Source: a virus
Direction: 5' to 3' (one strand)
Virus record (IMG/VR): IMGVR_UViG_3300037395_000062
Span: 1-64,000 of that record
Length of the DNA: 64,000 nucleotides
Under the pieces are notes generated by a model, which saw nothing but the letters and a program-made list of their open reading frames with translations, searched no databases and was not told where the DNA came from. Shown one piece after another: positions 21,003-31,210 of the stretch (position 1 is its first letter; every line of letters begins with the position of its first letter). Made by a program: the position numbers and the translations under genes.

Positions 21003-22217
21003 TTGTCCAGCAGCCTGACGCCGACAGTAGCGGCCGCACCGACGACGGTACAGACGACGGCCAACATGGTCGCGCTGATGGCTGCCCAGACGAACGTCCC
21101 CACCGACTACAACCCGGGCTCGAACGTACGCACGCTCGACGAGGCACTGGGCTCCGTGATCGAGATCCAGGCGGTATCCGATCAGGCGTTGAGCTTCCAG
21201 GCTTTGGCCTACGGGGCGATGTCGCTGTTCGGAGTGCTGTCTGCGCAGGCAACGTTCGCCACGGGCACCGTGACCATGGCCACTTCGTTCCCGGTGGTTT
21301 CGGCGCAGCCGACCACCCAAGCCGTGTTGATCCCGTCAGGCACGCTGGTGCAGACCGCTGGCAGTATCCAGTTCGCGACCATCGGCCAAGCGACTCTGGC
21401 GTCCGGCACGTCGAGCGTCTCTGTCGGCGTCATAGCCTCCTTGGCCGGCAGCGCCGGAAACGTCGCCGCGTCGGCGATCACCGGCCTTCCAATCACGTCC
21501 ATCGGCTATCCGCTCTACGTCGCCAACGGCGCACCTACCGGCGGTGGAAACGATGCCGGCACGCAATCGTCCGCGCTCGCGCAGTTCACCGCCCGGCAGG
21601 CCTCGCTTGGGTTGTCGTCGCCTGTGGCCGTCGCCAACTCACCGATCGGCGTCACCGTCAGCGGTACCGGCGAGATGGTGATGTTCGCCGCTGCCTTCGA
21701 GCCCTGGCTCGCGGCAGGCAGCGGCATGGGATCCGGCACCGCCGGATGGATACTCTACATCGACAACGGTACAGGAGGCGCCAGCAGCAGCCTGATCGCA
21801 GCCGTAGACGCATGGATAACCGGCAACGCGTCCGCCGGGCAGAGTGGGTTTCGTCCGGTCGGGGTGCCGTATCAGGTGCTCGGCGTTACGCCGGTATACG
21901 CCTCGGTCGCGGCATCCGGATCCCTAATCCCTGGCTTGTTCTCCTCCGGTACGGTTCCCGCCGCCGCCGCCAGCGGGATTCAAGCATACTTCAACGCGCT
22001 CGGCATATCCGCACCGTCCCCCGGAGGCTCTACGGGGCTCAACGCGGCAAGCCAGCCACAGATCGCGGCGCGGGTAGCGGATGCCGGTGCCGGTTCGTAC
22101 GCGTCCCTGGCTGTGACGCTGACCTATTCCGCGGCATCCGGCACACCGGTGCCGATCGTCAGCGGCGGTGTCGGCACGCGTGTCATACTAAACAGCCTGA
22201 CCGTCAACATACAGTAG
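21003..22217 (+). CDS. Baseplate protein J-like (T4 gp6 family)
   Basis: 404 residues from a TTG with GGAGAGA upstream. N-terminal TDYNPGSNVRTLDEALGSVIE and the central VLIPSGTLVQTAGSIQFATIG segment are characteristic of baseplate J proteins, which form the wedge ring controlling sheath contraction. C-terminal RVADAGAGSYASLAVTLTY follows the family layout. Sits directly after the gp25-like gene, the usual order. Confidence 0.8.
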   Translation: MSSSLTPTVAAAPTTVQTTANMVALMAAQTNVPTDYNPGSNVRTLDEALGSVIEIQAVSDQALSFQALAYGAMSLFGVLSAQATFATGTVTMATSFPVVSAQPTTQAVLIPSGTLVQTAGSIQFATIGQATLASGTSSVSVGVIASLAGSAGNVAASAITGLPITSIGYPLYVANGAPTGGGNDAGTQSSALAQFTARQASLGLSSPVAVANSPIGVTVSGTGEMVMFAAAFEPWLAAGSGMGSGTAGWILYIDNGTGGASSSLIAAVDAWITGNASAGQSGFRPVGVPYQVLGVTPVYASVAASGSLIPGLFSSGTVPAAAASGIQAYFNALGISAPSPGGSTGLNAASQPQIAARVADAGAGSYASLAVTLTYSAASGTPVPIVSGGVGTRVILNSLTVNIQ

Positions 22218-22221
22218 CAAT

Positions 22222-23235
22222 ATGAATTTCGCCGCCGTCCTCGCGCAGCTAAGCGACCTGCCTGCCACGTTCATGCCGTCGGGAAACCCGTACGGACAGT
22301 TCGTCAACGCGCTCGCGGCGGCCGAGACTTTGTACACCGCAGGCGCCGATGCGACGGTGCAGCAGGTGATCGCCTTCCAGAATGCGATCGACGGGTGGAT
22401 CGACCTGTGGGGCTTGATGTTCGAAGTACCTCGCAACCAAAGCGAGGGGAACATACCGTACTCCCTGCGCATTGCCGAAACCGTATTGGCATGGGTCGGC
22501 ACGCTGCCCGCCATCCAGATATGGCTCAACCTGTTCGCGCCCGGCGGCAGCGTCACGGAGAATGCCTCAGGCAGCGGCTATGTCATAACCCTGCCGTCGT
22601 TTCTCACGCAGGCGCAGATCACCGCGTTCGTGGCATCTCTGGGGCGGATACGGCCGGTCGGCGTGCCTTTTACGGTCCTGTCTTCCCGCTCCGGCGTGTA
22701 CCTCGGTAGCGAGGCGTTTCTTGGCGATGGGGTGGACTACGGTTCGTACCTGACCGGTGGTATATCTCCGCTGTCGCTCGGTCTCGGTGCGACGACCTGC
22801 AGTGCACAACCACTGGTGCCTGATCTCTATCTTGTCGATCCCAATCTCGCCCAGCCCGGTCTACTGTCGCGCGGGCTGCAGGGTATTTGGCCGCCTTTAA
22901 ATCAACCGGTACAGCTACGTAACAATCAGTCCGTGCCGGTGCAGATAACCGGGCTGGCGAATAACGGCGGCGTGCTGCAGGTGCTGAACCTGACTGGTTG
23001 GCTGCCGTCCGGAACCGGACTGCCGGCTGGCGGTTTGTGGAGTCCAGACTTGGGAGGTCTAGCCTACGTCGTGCCTGGTGCCACACCCAATCCGTCCGCG
23101 CCGCCTGTCATATTCGGGCTCATAACGGCCGCGGCGCTGCTGGCACTCGGAGGTGCCAACCTGCCTACCACCGATCCAGGCAACGCGCTACAGATATGGA
23201 ACAACGAGGGATTCCTATGCGTATCATTGGGTTGA
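22222..23235 (+). CDS. Baseplate/tail protein I-like (fibre attachment)
   Basis: 337 residues. The N-terminal ~160 residues (WIDLWGLMFEVPRNQSEGN, then YSLRIAETVLAWVGTLPAIQ) resemble tail protein I/DUF2313-type baseplate proteins. The C-terminal part is beta-rich. Follows J as in P2-like modules. Its 3' end overlaps the tailspike start by 19 bases. Confidence 0.65.
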   Translation: MNFAAVLAQLSDLPATFMPSGNPYGQFVNALAAAETLYTAGADATVQQVIAFQNAIDGWIDLWGLMFEVPRNQSEGNIPYSLRIAETVLAWVGTLPAIQIWLNLFAPGGSVTENASGSGYVITLPSFLTQAQITAFVASLGRIRPVGVPFTVLSSRSGVYLGSEAFLGDGVDYGSYLTGGISPLSLGLGATTCSAQPLVPDLYLVDPNLAQPGLLSRGLQGIWPPLNQPVQLRNNQSVPVQITGLANNGGVLQVLNLTGWLPSGTGLPAGGLWSPDLGGLAYVVPGATPNPSAPPVIFGLITAAALLALGGANLPTTDPGNALQIWNNEGFLCVSLG

Positions 23236-25715
23236 TCTTTTGCTTTTTGATCTGCTCGTCGAGCGGCGCGTGGGCAGAAGGCCTGTGCTCCAGCACAAAC
23301 CTGTCGGCGTGTCCGAACGGTCCCTTCAACACCGTGGTGGCGAATACGGTGACCGCCGGTGTTTCACCATCGACTGTTACCGTTCCCTCGATCCAAACGA
23401 AAACGCTTCAAGTCATGCTGCAGCGGCTAGTCGGGCATGTTTCGGTTCTGGAGTACGGAGCGGATCCGCTCGGCAATATCGACTCCACGGCGGCGATTCA
23501 AGGTGCCATCAACGCTGCCGCCGGCACGTATCCGAGTTTGGGTGGATCAGTCGACCTATACCCCGGAAACTACAAGATCAGTTCGCCCGGGCTTATCATA
23601 GGCAACGGCGGCGGCAGCGTGGGATCACCCTCGACCGTCAGCGGCATCAAGCTGGTCTGCGTAGCGGCATGGGCCGGCGGCGGAAACAACGATAACGCGT
23701 GCAATCTCAATTCGAGCTACGCCGGCCCAGCGATAACGGTCAATGGCCCCATTCAGGGATGGGGTCTTGAGAATATCGGGATTGTCGCGAACACCACCAG
23801 CACATCGGCGGGGGGACTTCTCGTCAACTCAGGACAGTGGGGTAAGGTTGACGGTTTGTTGGTCTCTGATTTCTACGATTACGGCATAAAGTTGACGACA
23901 TCGGGCGCCACGCCGAGCGACCAGAACGTCTTTCGCCAGATCAACATCGTCACGCCGACTGGCGGAACTACGGCAGTCGGCCTCTACATCGGATGCCCGC
24001 AAGGCGGGGGATGTGAGGGCAGCTTCAGCGATAGCTTCGACGACACGTTCATCGCCGTCAACAACCCTGGGGCGACCGGGCTTTATGCTGGATCGTCGGA
24101 CAGCGAGAGGTTCCGCAATCTAACGTTCGCCAACAGTGCAGCGGGCAACAAGGACATCGTCTTCGATTACTCGCAGGCGAACAATAACGCGTGGCCGTCC
24201 AACTACTTACTCTATGGGCTGGAGACCGGCAACGGCAACGTGGGGGCAATAACTAACATCGGGACGCCTCCCTACACCTTAAACGAGCACAATATCGTCT
24301 ATGCATTCTCGCGGACTAACGGTGCGCCATATCCGGTGCTGCCGAACCTGATCCTCGCAGACCTCATCGGCAAGCAGGGCGTCGATCTGCGTGAGTTCGG
24401 CGACGTTCCGGACGACACTACCGATAACTCGACAGCGATGCAGAACGCGCTGACGTGGGCGGCGACCAGCGGCGGGACCCTGCTAATCCCACCGGGGACG
24501 ACCTACTACGCCGTCGGGCCGACCGCCACGTTGCCTGCTAACGCTACCGTTACGTTCCAGGGGCAGGGTCCAAACCTGTCGCTCCTGCGCCCCGCGTCCG
24601 GTCAGAACGGCCTGACTCTGCTCTCCGGAACGGCGCAGTCGTCGATCCACGTTGACGGCATCGGGTTTCTGGCGAGCGGCGCCGGGGCCGGAGACGCGAT
24701 CCACTTCACGGCCAACGGCGCCACGGTGTTTTCCCAGACCACGGTGATTAGCAACGCGACATTCCGGGGCGCGGACGGCTACGGCGCCTCCGATTACTGG
24801 GCCAATGGCTTTTACACCGACCTCGTCAGCAACATTAATTTCCTGAACGATACATTTTACGGCACCAATGGAACATACCATGGTACCGGGATAAATCTCG
24901 CGGGCGGGACTGGCCTCGGGGTGATATACAACGTATCGGCTTCCAACTTTCAGGCGCTGAATAAAGGCATAAATCTGGGAAACAACATTCAGGGCTTAAC
25001 TATTTCCCAGGGCAATTTCACGCCAGATAACTACGGTGTCTATGTCGGACCCGGCCTGAGTGGTCTCGATCAGATTTCGGTCGTCGCGTCACAGTTTAAC
25101 CAAAACACCGTCGGCATTGATCTACTGTCCCCCGTGGTGAACGTCGTTCTTTCCGGTGGAAACCTCTTTTCGGTCAATGCCACCAACGAGACCGCAATCT
25201 ACATTGCCGAAGCCGATCAGTGCTCGATCACCGGCAACGCGATTAACGGAATCAATTTCACGATCCCGTCCAGCGCAATCGGTATCGACATCGAAGGTGT
25301 CGAAGGCACGAGAGGTTGCGCGATCTCGGGCAACAGCATGAGTCTCTTGGATACGGCGGTTAAACTCGGCTCAGGTACGGCATGGAATAAGGTCTCCGGT
25401 AATCAGTGGGGACAGAACAATACAAAAATAACCTCGGCTAGCATAAACAACGAAATTTCCGGCCTAGGCCTTCTCTCGACCACCGTCACCAACGCGGTTA
25501 ACGATGAATCGGGGGGCACCTTGCTAACCGTTGGCTCCACCTCAGGCTTTGTCACTGGGGAGTGGGTCATGGTAGCCGGCGTCGGAGGTATTCCGATCTT
25601 AAGCGCGGCGGGTTTAGCCCAGATCGTGGTGTCGGACTCGTCGCATCTTGACCTCGTAAACACCGGATTTGGGGGGACCTATACGTCCGGCGGCGTGGTC
25701 TGGGCGGTGCCGTGA
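23217..25715 (+). CDS. Right-handed beta-helix tailspike with signal peptide
   Basis: 832 residues. ATG with GAGGG six bases upstream. Residues 1-20 (MRIIGLIFCFLICSSSGAWA) form a Sec signal peptide. Two pectate-lyase-type heads occur in tandem: LEYGADPLGNIDSTAAIQ at ~80 and LREFGDVPDDTTDNSTAMQ at ~391, each followed by GG(S/T)(V/L) strands, then beta-helix rungs (GVYVGPGLSGLDQISVVASQ). Such spikes bind and often depolymerise surface polysaccharide. The C-terminus VTNAVNDESGGTLLTVG to SGGVVWAVP is a short beta domain. Confidence 0.75.
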   Translation: MRIIGLIFCFLICSSSGAWAEGLCSSTNLSACPNGPFNTVVANTVTAGVSPSTVTVPSIQTKTLQVMLQRLVGHVSVLEYGADPLGNIDSTAAIQGAINAAAGTYPSLGGSVDLYPGNYKISSPGLIIGNGGGSVGSPSTVSGIKLVCVAAWAGGGNNDNACNLNSSYAGPAITVNGPIQGWGLENIGIVANTTSTSAGGLLVNSGQWGKVDGLLVSDFYDYGIKLTTSGATPSDQNVFRQINIVTPTGGTTAVGLYIGCPQGGGCEGSFSDSFDDTFIAVNNPGATGLYAGSSDSERFRNLTFANSAAGNKDIVFDYSQANNNAWPSNYLLYGLETGNGNVGAITNIGTPPYTLNEHNIVYAFSRTNGAPYPVLPNLILADLIGKQGVDLREFGDVPDDTTDNSTAMQNALTWAATSGGTLLIPPGTTYYAVGPTATLPANATVTFQGQGPNLSLLRPASGQNGLTLLSGTAQSSIHVDGIGFLASGAGAGDAIHFTANGATVFSQTTVISNATFRGADGYGASDYWANGFYTDLVSNINFLNDTFYGTNGTYHGTGINLAGGTGLGVIYNVSASNFQALNKGINLGNNIQGLTISQGNFTPDNYGVYVGPGLSGLDQISVVASQFNQNTVGIDLLSPVVNVVLSGGNLFSVNATNETAIYIAEADQCSITGNAINGINFTIPSSAIGIDIEGVEGTRGCAISGNSMSLLDTAVKLGSGTAWNKVSGNQWGQNNTKITSASINNEISGLGLLSTTVTNAVNDESGGTLLTVGSTSGFVTGEWVMVAGVGGIPILSAAGLAQIVVSDSSHLDLVNTGFGGTYTSGGVVWAVP

Positions 25716-25743
25716 TCCAAACAGACGCAAGGAACGTAAGCAT

Positions 25744-27054
25744 ATGAACTACCCCAACTTCACCGATCCGCAGTTCCTTGACGCCAACGCGCCAGGCGGC
25801 TTGAATCAGGCCTTCGGCACGGTATCAGGTGCTTTCGCTTTGATGGGTAGCGGAGTGTGGGCCGCACCCGGCCTGCTTGCTCCCGATTCAATGACTTTAT
25901 CGTTCGCGGGCATGACCGCTACGGTAGGCCTCCCGCTTCCGTGGAGCCTGGTATGGTCCGGCGGTGCCGTCGTCAACGCACACGGATCCCAGACCGGCAT
26001 AGACACGCAAAGCTATTCGGTGTCGTTCGCCTCTCTGGTACCCGCCAGCGGATCGCTGACCGCCTATCTCGCGGCGTTCGTCAATTCGATACAGCAAAAC
26101 CCGTTTCCGATCCCAGGACCTCCACCCGGTCATCCGGCCTATGATCCCGCCTTCGTGCCGGTGGTCGGCTACGCCACCAACGTGTACAGCGTGTCGTTGA
26201 CCGCGGTCACCGGCGGAATCGACAACGTGAACACGTTCGAACTGTTCCGCACCACGTTGACCGCTGGACAGACGAACATTTCCGCCGTCAACACCGTCGG
26301 TCAGGTGCGTGCAACACAGCAGTTGGCGAAGGCCCAGATCCGCGTATCGACAGGTGGCCTGCTTACCGCTTCGCAGGCGTACTACGTGATATCGCCGACC
26401 GTATCCGGACTCACCCACACGCTGCCGCCAGCGAGCGGCGCGGGTGGACTGATCTACACGCTGGTCAATCCGACCGCGGTGTGGACGATAGCCGCTACAG
26501 GAACGGACAGGATCGCGGGCTCCGGCGTCGCCAATGGTCTGGCCAGTTTGACCGTACCTGTATCCGGTGCGATGCAGCTATGGGCCAACGCAGCGTCCGG
26601 CACCTGGAATATCATCGGTGCATCGCCAGTCCCGGCGGTAAATCTACTGCCGCTTAACAATACATGGACAGGTAACAATACTTTCAATAATTCGGTTGCT
26701 GTTTCAGGTGCGACATCCGCGAATCATGCAGTCAACCTAGGGCAGTTTGTGTCGGAGTGGACCGGAACCAATGACGGCTATGAGACGCTTCCCGATAATA
26801 CGATTGATCTCACTTACTTCGCTGTTGCACCGTATAACGGTACAGGTTTTTTAACGACGAACATAACACTACCAGATGGCTTGTTTCCGAATCAAATACT
26901 CGATGCTTCTGTGTGCTTCAATGGAAATACACCTCCCCTGAACGTAGCGATCAGCGTGCAACCTTCCACGCGAGTATCGGTGAACGTTACCACAAACTCA
27001 TCCGGCGGTGTCGGTGGCAATGCCGGAATCACTCTACGTATGCGCGGTAACTAG
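25744..27054 (+). CDS. Tail fibre protein
   Basis: 436 residues. ATG with AAGGAA upstream. MNYPNFTDPQFLDANAPGG opens it. The C-terminal region has TWTGNNTFNNSVAVSGATSA, a typical fibre repeat, and ends in a small beta domain. No signal peptide, unlike the tailspike before it. Ends nine bases from the convergent hub gene with no terminator between. Confidence 0.65.
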   Translation: MNYPNFTDPQFLDANAPGGLNQAFGTVSGAFALMGSGVWAAPGLLAPDSMTLSFAGMTATVGLPLPWSLVWSGGAVVNAHGSQTGIDTQSYSVSFASLVPASGSLTAYLAAFVNSIQQNPFPIPGPPPGHPAYDPAFVPVVGYATNVYSVSLTAVTGGIDNVNTFELFRTTLTAGQTNISAVNTVGQVRATQQLAKAQIRVSTGGLLTASQAYYVISPTVSGLTHTLPPASGAGGLIYTLVNPTAVWTIAATGTDRIAGSGVANGLASLTVPVSGAMQLWANAASGTWNIIGASPVPAVNLLPLNNTWTGNNTFNNSVAVSGATSANHAVNLGQFVSEWTGTNDGYETLPDNTIDLTYFAVAPYNGTGFLTTNITLPDGLFPNQILDASVCFNGNTPPLNVAISVQPSTRVSVNVTTNSSGGVGGNAGITLRMRGN

Positions 27055-27063
27055 GTATTGCAC

Positions 27064-28773
27064 CTATTGCGTCGCTTGCGGTGTGACGAAACTGGACCAC
27101 ATCTGCTGGGCAACGGTACCGGCGGTTTCCAAACTGTCAAACAACTGAAGCGCCTGACCAGTCCCTGAAGGCAACCCTATCTGGTAGACATTGGATGAAC
27201 CTGCGACGTATTGCCGTCGCGCATTGCCTGTCCATATCGACTGAAGCAGACCGTTCGAACTGGAATCAGCGTAGATCGAAGTTGGCAGACCGCGTACCAG
27301 AGACAGTATCGTGCGTGAATTGCCTCCGAATACGAACCGATGCGTCACGGCCTTGACATAGAAGTCCCATAGGATCCCGTCCTTGAACGGTGCGTAACGG
27401 AATCGGGTTCCGATATAGACACTAGGCGACAGGGGAATCGTCGCTTCGCCGCGCGCCATCAACGGCAGCGGATGCCACCAACTCACGAGTGCGGCAGTCA
27501 ACGTCGCCACCGTCTGGGGAATATCCAAGTTCTGCCTTTGAGACGCCACTCCGTTCCAGTCGTACATCCAACGTGTCACGCCATTGACGGGTTTGTAGCC
27601 ATACCTGTGCACAGATGCCGGATCGGCGGCACCGCCGAATATGAACTGAAACGGAGCGGTGTTGCTTCCATTGTTGCCGTACAGCGTCTGGTAGGCTGAT
27701 GGGTTCAGCATATAGAAGTTGCGTGCCTCGTCGGACGAGAACTCAATATTCGACTGAACGAAACCGTAGTCCTTCAACTGAGTCAACGGCAGCGCGTTCC
27801 AACGTGCCATATCGAGCGTGCCGATCGAAAAACCCGCACCGGTCGACCTAGGAAAATCCAGGCGCGGCACTGGATTTACCCGTGCCACCATCTGCGGTCC
27901 GGCCGGAAGCGCCGCAGGAAACTGCTGCATGGTAAAAACACGTCCCGAAGTTGACACGTTCGGCACGGAGGCGAAGGCCGTACCGTTGGATGCGGTCAAC
28001 GCATAGGTGCCGGAAGGAGCGGTCGTGACGAAGAACTCATACCAGGGCCATGGAAAAATATCCATGAACTTAGCCATCCACGATTCCATGCCAAGGAACT
28101 GCTCGGTGATTGGAATGTAGACGTTGGGGTATTGCTCCAGCGTCTGGGAGACGAGAGTATTAAACGGCAGGCGCGTGCCGCCGCCCTGGTACGGCACGAA
28201 CGTGGTTCCCAGCATGCCGCCGTTACCTGCCATGATCTTGTTAAACCACACCTGTCCAACCGTAACGGGTGATCCGTTTCCGTTCAGACCCTGCGACATC
28301 AAGGATGTTAGGCTGGACGGCAGATAGCCAAGTTGACCGCCGATCCCAGCGGGGGCCACCAATCCGTACATCGCCAGCGAGTACCAGTTTTGAGTGTTGA
28401 AGAACCAAGCGAAGTCAGAACCGACGACTTGTTGCCTTCGGCTCGCGGTCGAACCTTCCTCGCCGGACGTCCACTGATGTGTCTCTCCGGTTGTAGTCGA
28501 AACCCCGTCCATGACGATCGCCGAATCCGCACCTCGCTGCATGCCGATCAGTACGTGCGAACCTGGCGTGATTATCTCAGTCCAGTTCGGTGACGATTCG
28601 GTGCCCTGCGGACCTCCTGGCGCAAGCTCGATCACGAACGTACCGTTGACCCCTCCGGCAACCGATTTCGATACGGTAACCGATTTTATCTGGCCGCCGA
28701 TGATCTGGTAGGGACCGCCTTCGAACGGATAAACTTCGATTCCGCAAGAGACGACGGCGAAGGGTGACGTCAC
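27064..28773 (-). CDS. Baseplate hub protein (gp27/D-like)
   Basis: 569 residues. N-terminal IKSVTVSKSVAGGVNGTFVI matches the first barrel of hub proteins. The C-terminal ARGEATIPLSPSVYIGTRFR and FYVKAVTHRFVFGGNSRTIL matches the second. It should cap the tail tube and hold the spike. Last gene of the late leftward operon, directly after the tape measure gene. Convergent with the tail fibre. Confidence 0.7.
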   Translation of the reverse strand: MTSPFAVVSCGIEVYPFEGGPYQIIGGQIKSVTVSKSVAGGVNGTFVIELAPGGPQGTESSPNWTEIITPGSHVLIGMQRGADSAIVMDGVSTTTGETHQWTSGEEGSTASRRQQVVGSDFAWFFNTQNWYSLAMYGLVAPAGIGGQLGYLPSSLTSLMSQGLNGNGSPVTVGQVWFNKIMAGNGGMLGTTFVPYQGGGTRLPFNTLVSQTLEQYPNVYIPITEQFLGMESWMAKFMDIFPWPWYEFFVTTAPSGTYALTASNGTAFASVPNVSTSGRVFTMQQFPAALPAGPQMVARVNPVPRLDFPRSTGAGFSIGTLDMARWNALPLTQLKDYGFVQSNIEFSSDEARNFYMLNPSAYQTLYGNNGSNTAPFQFIFGGAADPASVHRYGYKPVNGVTRWMYDWNGVASQRQNLDIPQTVATLTAALVSWWHPLPLMARGEATIPLSPSVYIGTRFRYAPFKDGILWDFYVKAVTHRFVFGGNSRTILSLVRGLPTSIYADSSSNGLLQSIWTGNARRQYVAGSSNVYQIGLPSGTGQALQLFDSLETAGTVAQQMWSSFVTPQATQ

Positions 28774-28789
28774 CTGTTGCTTTCTCCTG

Positions 28790-31210
28790 TCAGTTGGCTG
28801 GAATGTTCCATGGATTGCCGAACGTCGGATTTAATACGCCCATGTCTTTCATCACCTTCGTTGCTCCCGCTGCTGCCACCGCAAGATCGTGCAGTTGCTG
28901 GTTGACCCACGGTATGATTACGTTCATCTCTCCGAACGACACCTCGCTGCCCTTCATCGTACCGGCAAGCGCGTCGGCTTGTGCCTTCAGCGCGTCCGTC
29001 GGCATGTTCGACGGCCCCGAGCCTGCTGCTGCTCCTCCAGCTGACGCAGCGTCGTTCAGCGAAGGTATTCCAACGTCGCGACCTGCATACTGCTGTGAGT
29101 ACGCACGTGCATAGGCGTGCTGCTCGTCAACGTACCGTTGGGGCACGTTGCCTGGTCTAGAGTACTCGTTCCGCATATAGTCAACGCTATCCTCGGCGGA
29201 ACGCGACTGTGCGATATCCTGGCCGGACTGGTAGGCTCCCGAGTCCGCTCCCGGCTGGGTCTGCTCCATTCGCATGAACTCGACGGCTTCGCGGGTCAAC
29301 TGCTCCGGCGACACGCTCGTATCGTCAGGCATATGCCCATATCTCCGCCTGTAGTTCGTCAGTCGCTCACCGCGCAACTGAAGCAATCCGTGCGCGCCTT
29401 GACCGCCGCCCTTCGTGTTCGAGGCGTACGGATTGAACCCTCCGGTCTCGGTGTTCATGTTCGCCAACACGGCCGAGGCGGCGTTGTTATCCAGTCCGGA
29501 TTGACGAAGCTGGTCGTACGCCTTCGTCACTATGTCGCCGCCTGGACCGTTCTGTCCCTGGCTGTACAGTCCTGGTGTCTGACCGTGAATTCCGATCGCC
29601 AACCCTTTCATGTAGCCGGGCAGTTGATTGATAAACGGGTTGTTGGTTAGCAGTTCCTGTTCGGCCTGCGGGTTGCCTCCGATGACGCCTCCCCCTCCAC
29701 CGACTATCTCACGCAGGTACGACGCAGCAGCCCATCTGTTACCTGCCTTCTGCGCGTCGAAATAGCTTTGCAGCAGTCCGTGACCAACCGGATTGGCGTC
29801 AAATTTCTCAAAGTATCCCGGCTGCGCCTTGTTCAGGAACCCGCGAAGCGAATCGCGCGTTGTAAGTTTTCCCGTAGCGTCACCGTATATCATAGTTCGC
29901 AGAGGGTCCTGGCCAACCGTAGCGTTAGCTGCCTGATATCTTTGCGCGGCGTCCAGCCCAGCCTCTCCCGTCCGTCCTCCTGGCAGATCGGTGTAGCGCG
30001 TGATAAACGCGCCAAGGCCCTCGAGGCTTGCACCGATACCGCCACCGTTCCGGACGGAAGAACCGATCGCGATGTCGATCGACTTCAAAATAGATGCGCG
30101 ATCGAGACCTTGCTCGACCGCCATCGTCATTATCGGCGCCATCTGCTGGAAGTACGTCTGCACACCGTCCGCGTTGCCGCCAACGAAACCGTAGCGTGCG
30201 GACTGGCCTATGGAATCCTCGACGTTCAATCCACTGAACGCGGGAAGAAACTTCGCGCCACCGATCGCTTTTATAAGGTCAGTGCTGTCGCCCACACTGC
30301 GCTGGGATATCCCGAAGTTGGATTGTATGCGTAACGCTTCCGTCGGACCCAATCCAAGCCGCTCCATCCATTCCGGAGGCTTGTAGCCATCGTACAGCGA
30401 ATTCATCAGCCCCTTGCCGCTGAATCCACCAGCACGGCCCATGGCATACGAATCGTATGTCAGGTTACGGTAGGGGGCGGCGTTTCCGAGCGCACTACCC
30501 TCCAGGCCTCCGAGTCTCTGCGGTGCGAAGAACAGCTCCTCCGCCGCAGCTGCGGCCGTAGCCGCGCCGACGGCACCCGTCAGAAGCCTAGACGTGGATC
30601 CCAGACCGACGAATCCCGCACCAGGGATATGAAATCCACCGCCGCCACCCCCACCGCCGCCTGGACTACCGCCACCACCACCACCACCACCCCCACCAGG
30701 CGGCGGTGGTGGTGGTTGGTTGCGCTGACGCTGCAGAAAGGCAGGCGGTGTCGGCCAGCCCTGCGGCGGCATGGGTATGCCTGCGACCGGCGCACCTCCG
30801 CCACCGCCTGGACCACCACCACCTCCGAATCCTGGCCAGCCCTGCGAGAACGACGCGCCCGAAAGGCGAGCGCTGATCCGGTGATCGACGGAATCGATAT
30901 CGCGCAGGAACCCGAGCACGGAACCGATCGGCGCGCCGGCGTTCGGTGTGCTCAACGCCCGGATGAAATCGCTCGCCACGCCGCTGCCGCTGCCGCTGCC
31001 GCCGAATCCCGTTCCGGTGCCTCGCATCGATGCGGCGGCGACGCTGCTTGCGTTGGCGGCGTGCTGCATCTGCCAGGACGACATGAGCGAAGACGCGCCG
31101 CCCGCCGTCACGCCGCCGACCGCGCCGGATTCGACGCCCTGAAGCTGGGCCAGGTTGAGCCCCGTCAGGTTCGCCGGCTGGGCCTGCCCTGACAGCCTGA
31201 TCTCAACCAA
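28790..31210 (-). CDS. Tape measure protein with tail-lysozyme domain
   Basis: 806 residues from a TTG that overlaps the tail-chaperone stop. The first ~250 residues are Gly/Pro-rich with homopolymer runs, then an Ala-rich hydrophobic segment (LLTGAVGAATAAAAAEE). At ~560-690, LRQSGLDNNAASAVLANMNT, GAHGLLQLRGERLTNYRRRY and EAVEFMRMEQ form a phage-tail lysozyme domain that would open peptidoglycan during injection. Position after the frame-shifted chaperone and before the hub supports tape measure. 806 residues would predict a tail of roughly 120 nm at 1.5 angstrom per residue. Confidence 0.75.
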   Translation of the reverse strand: MVEIRLSGQAQPANLTGLNLAQLQGVESGAVGGVTAGGASSLMSSWQMQHAANASSVAAASMRGTGTGFGGSGSGSGVASDFIRALSTPNAGAPIGSVLGFLRDIDSVDHRISARLSGASFSQGWPGFGGGGGPGGGGGAPVAGIPMPPQGWPTPPAFLQRQRNQPPPPPPGGGGGGGGGGSPGGGGGGGGGFHIPGAGFVGLGSTSRLLTGAVGAATAAAAAEELFFAPQRLGGLEGSALGNAAPYRNLTYDSYAMGRAGGFSGKGLMNSLYDGYKPPEWMERLGLGPTEALRIQSNFGISQRSVGDSTDLIKAIGGAKFLPAFSGLNVEDSIGQSARYGFVGGNADGVQTYFQQMAPIMTMAVEQGLDRASILKSIDIAIGSSVRNGGGIGASLEGLGAFITRYTDLPGGRTGEAGLDAAQRYQAANATVGQDPLRTMIYGDATGKLTTRDSLRGFLNKAQPGYFEKFDANPVGHGLLQSYFDAQKAGNRWAAASYLREIVGGGGGVIGGNPQAEQELLTNNPFINQLPGYMKGLAIGIHGQTPGLYSQGQNGPGGDIVTKAYDQLRQSGLDNNAASAVLANMNTETGGFNPYASNTKGGGQGAHGLLQLRGERLTNYRRRYGHMPDDTSVSPEQLTREAVEFMRMEQTQPGADSGAYQSGQDIAQSRSAEDSVDYMRNEYSRPGNVPQRYVDEQHAYARAYSQQYAGRDVGIPSLNDAASAGGAAAGSGPSNMPTDALKAQADALAGTMKGSEVSFGEMNVIIPWVNQQLHDLAVAAAGATKVMKDMGVLNPTFGNPWNIPAN

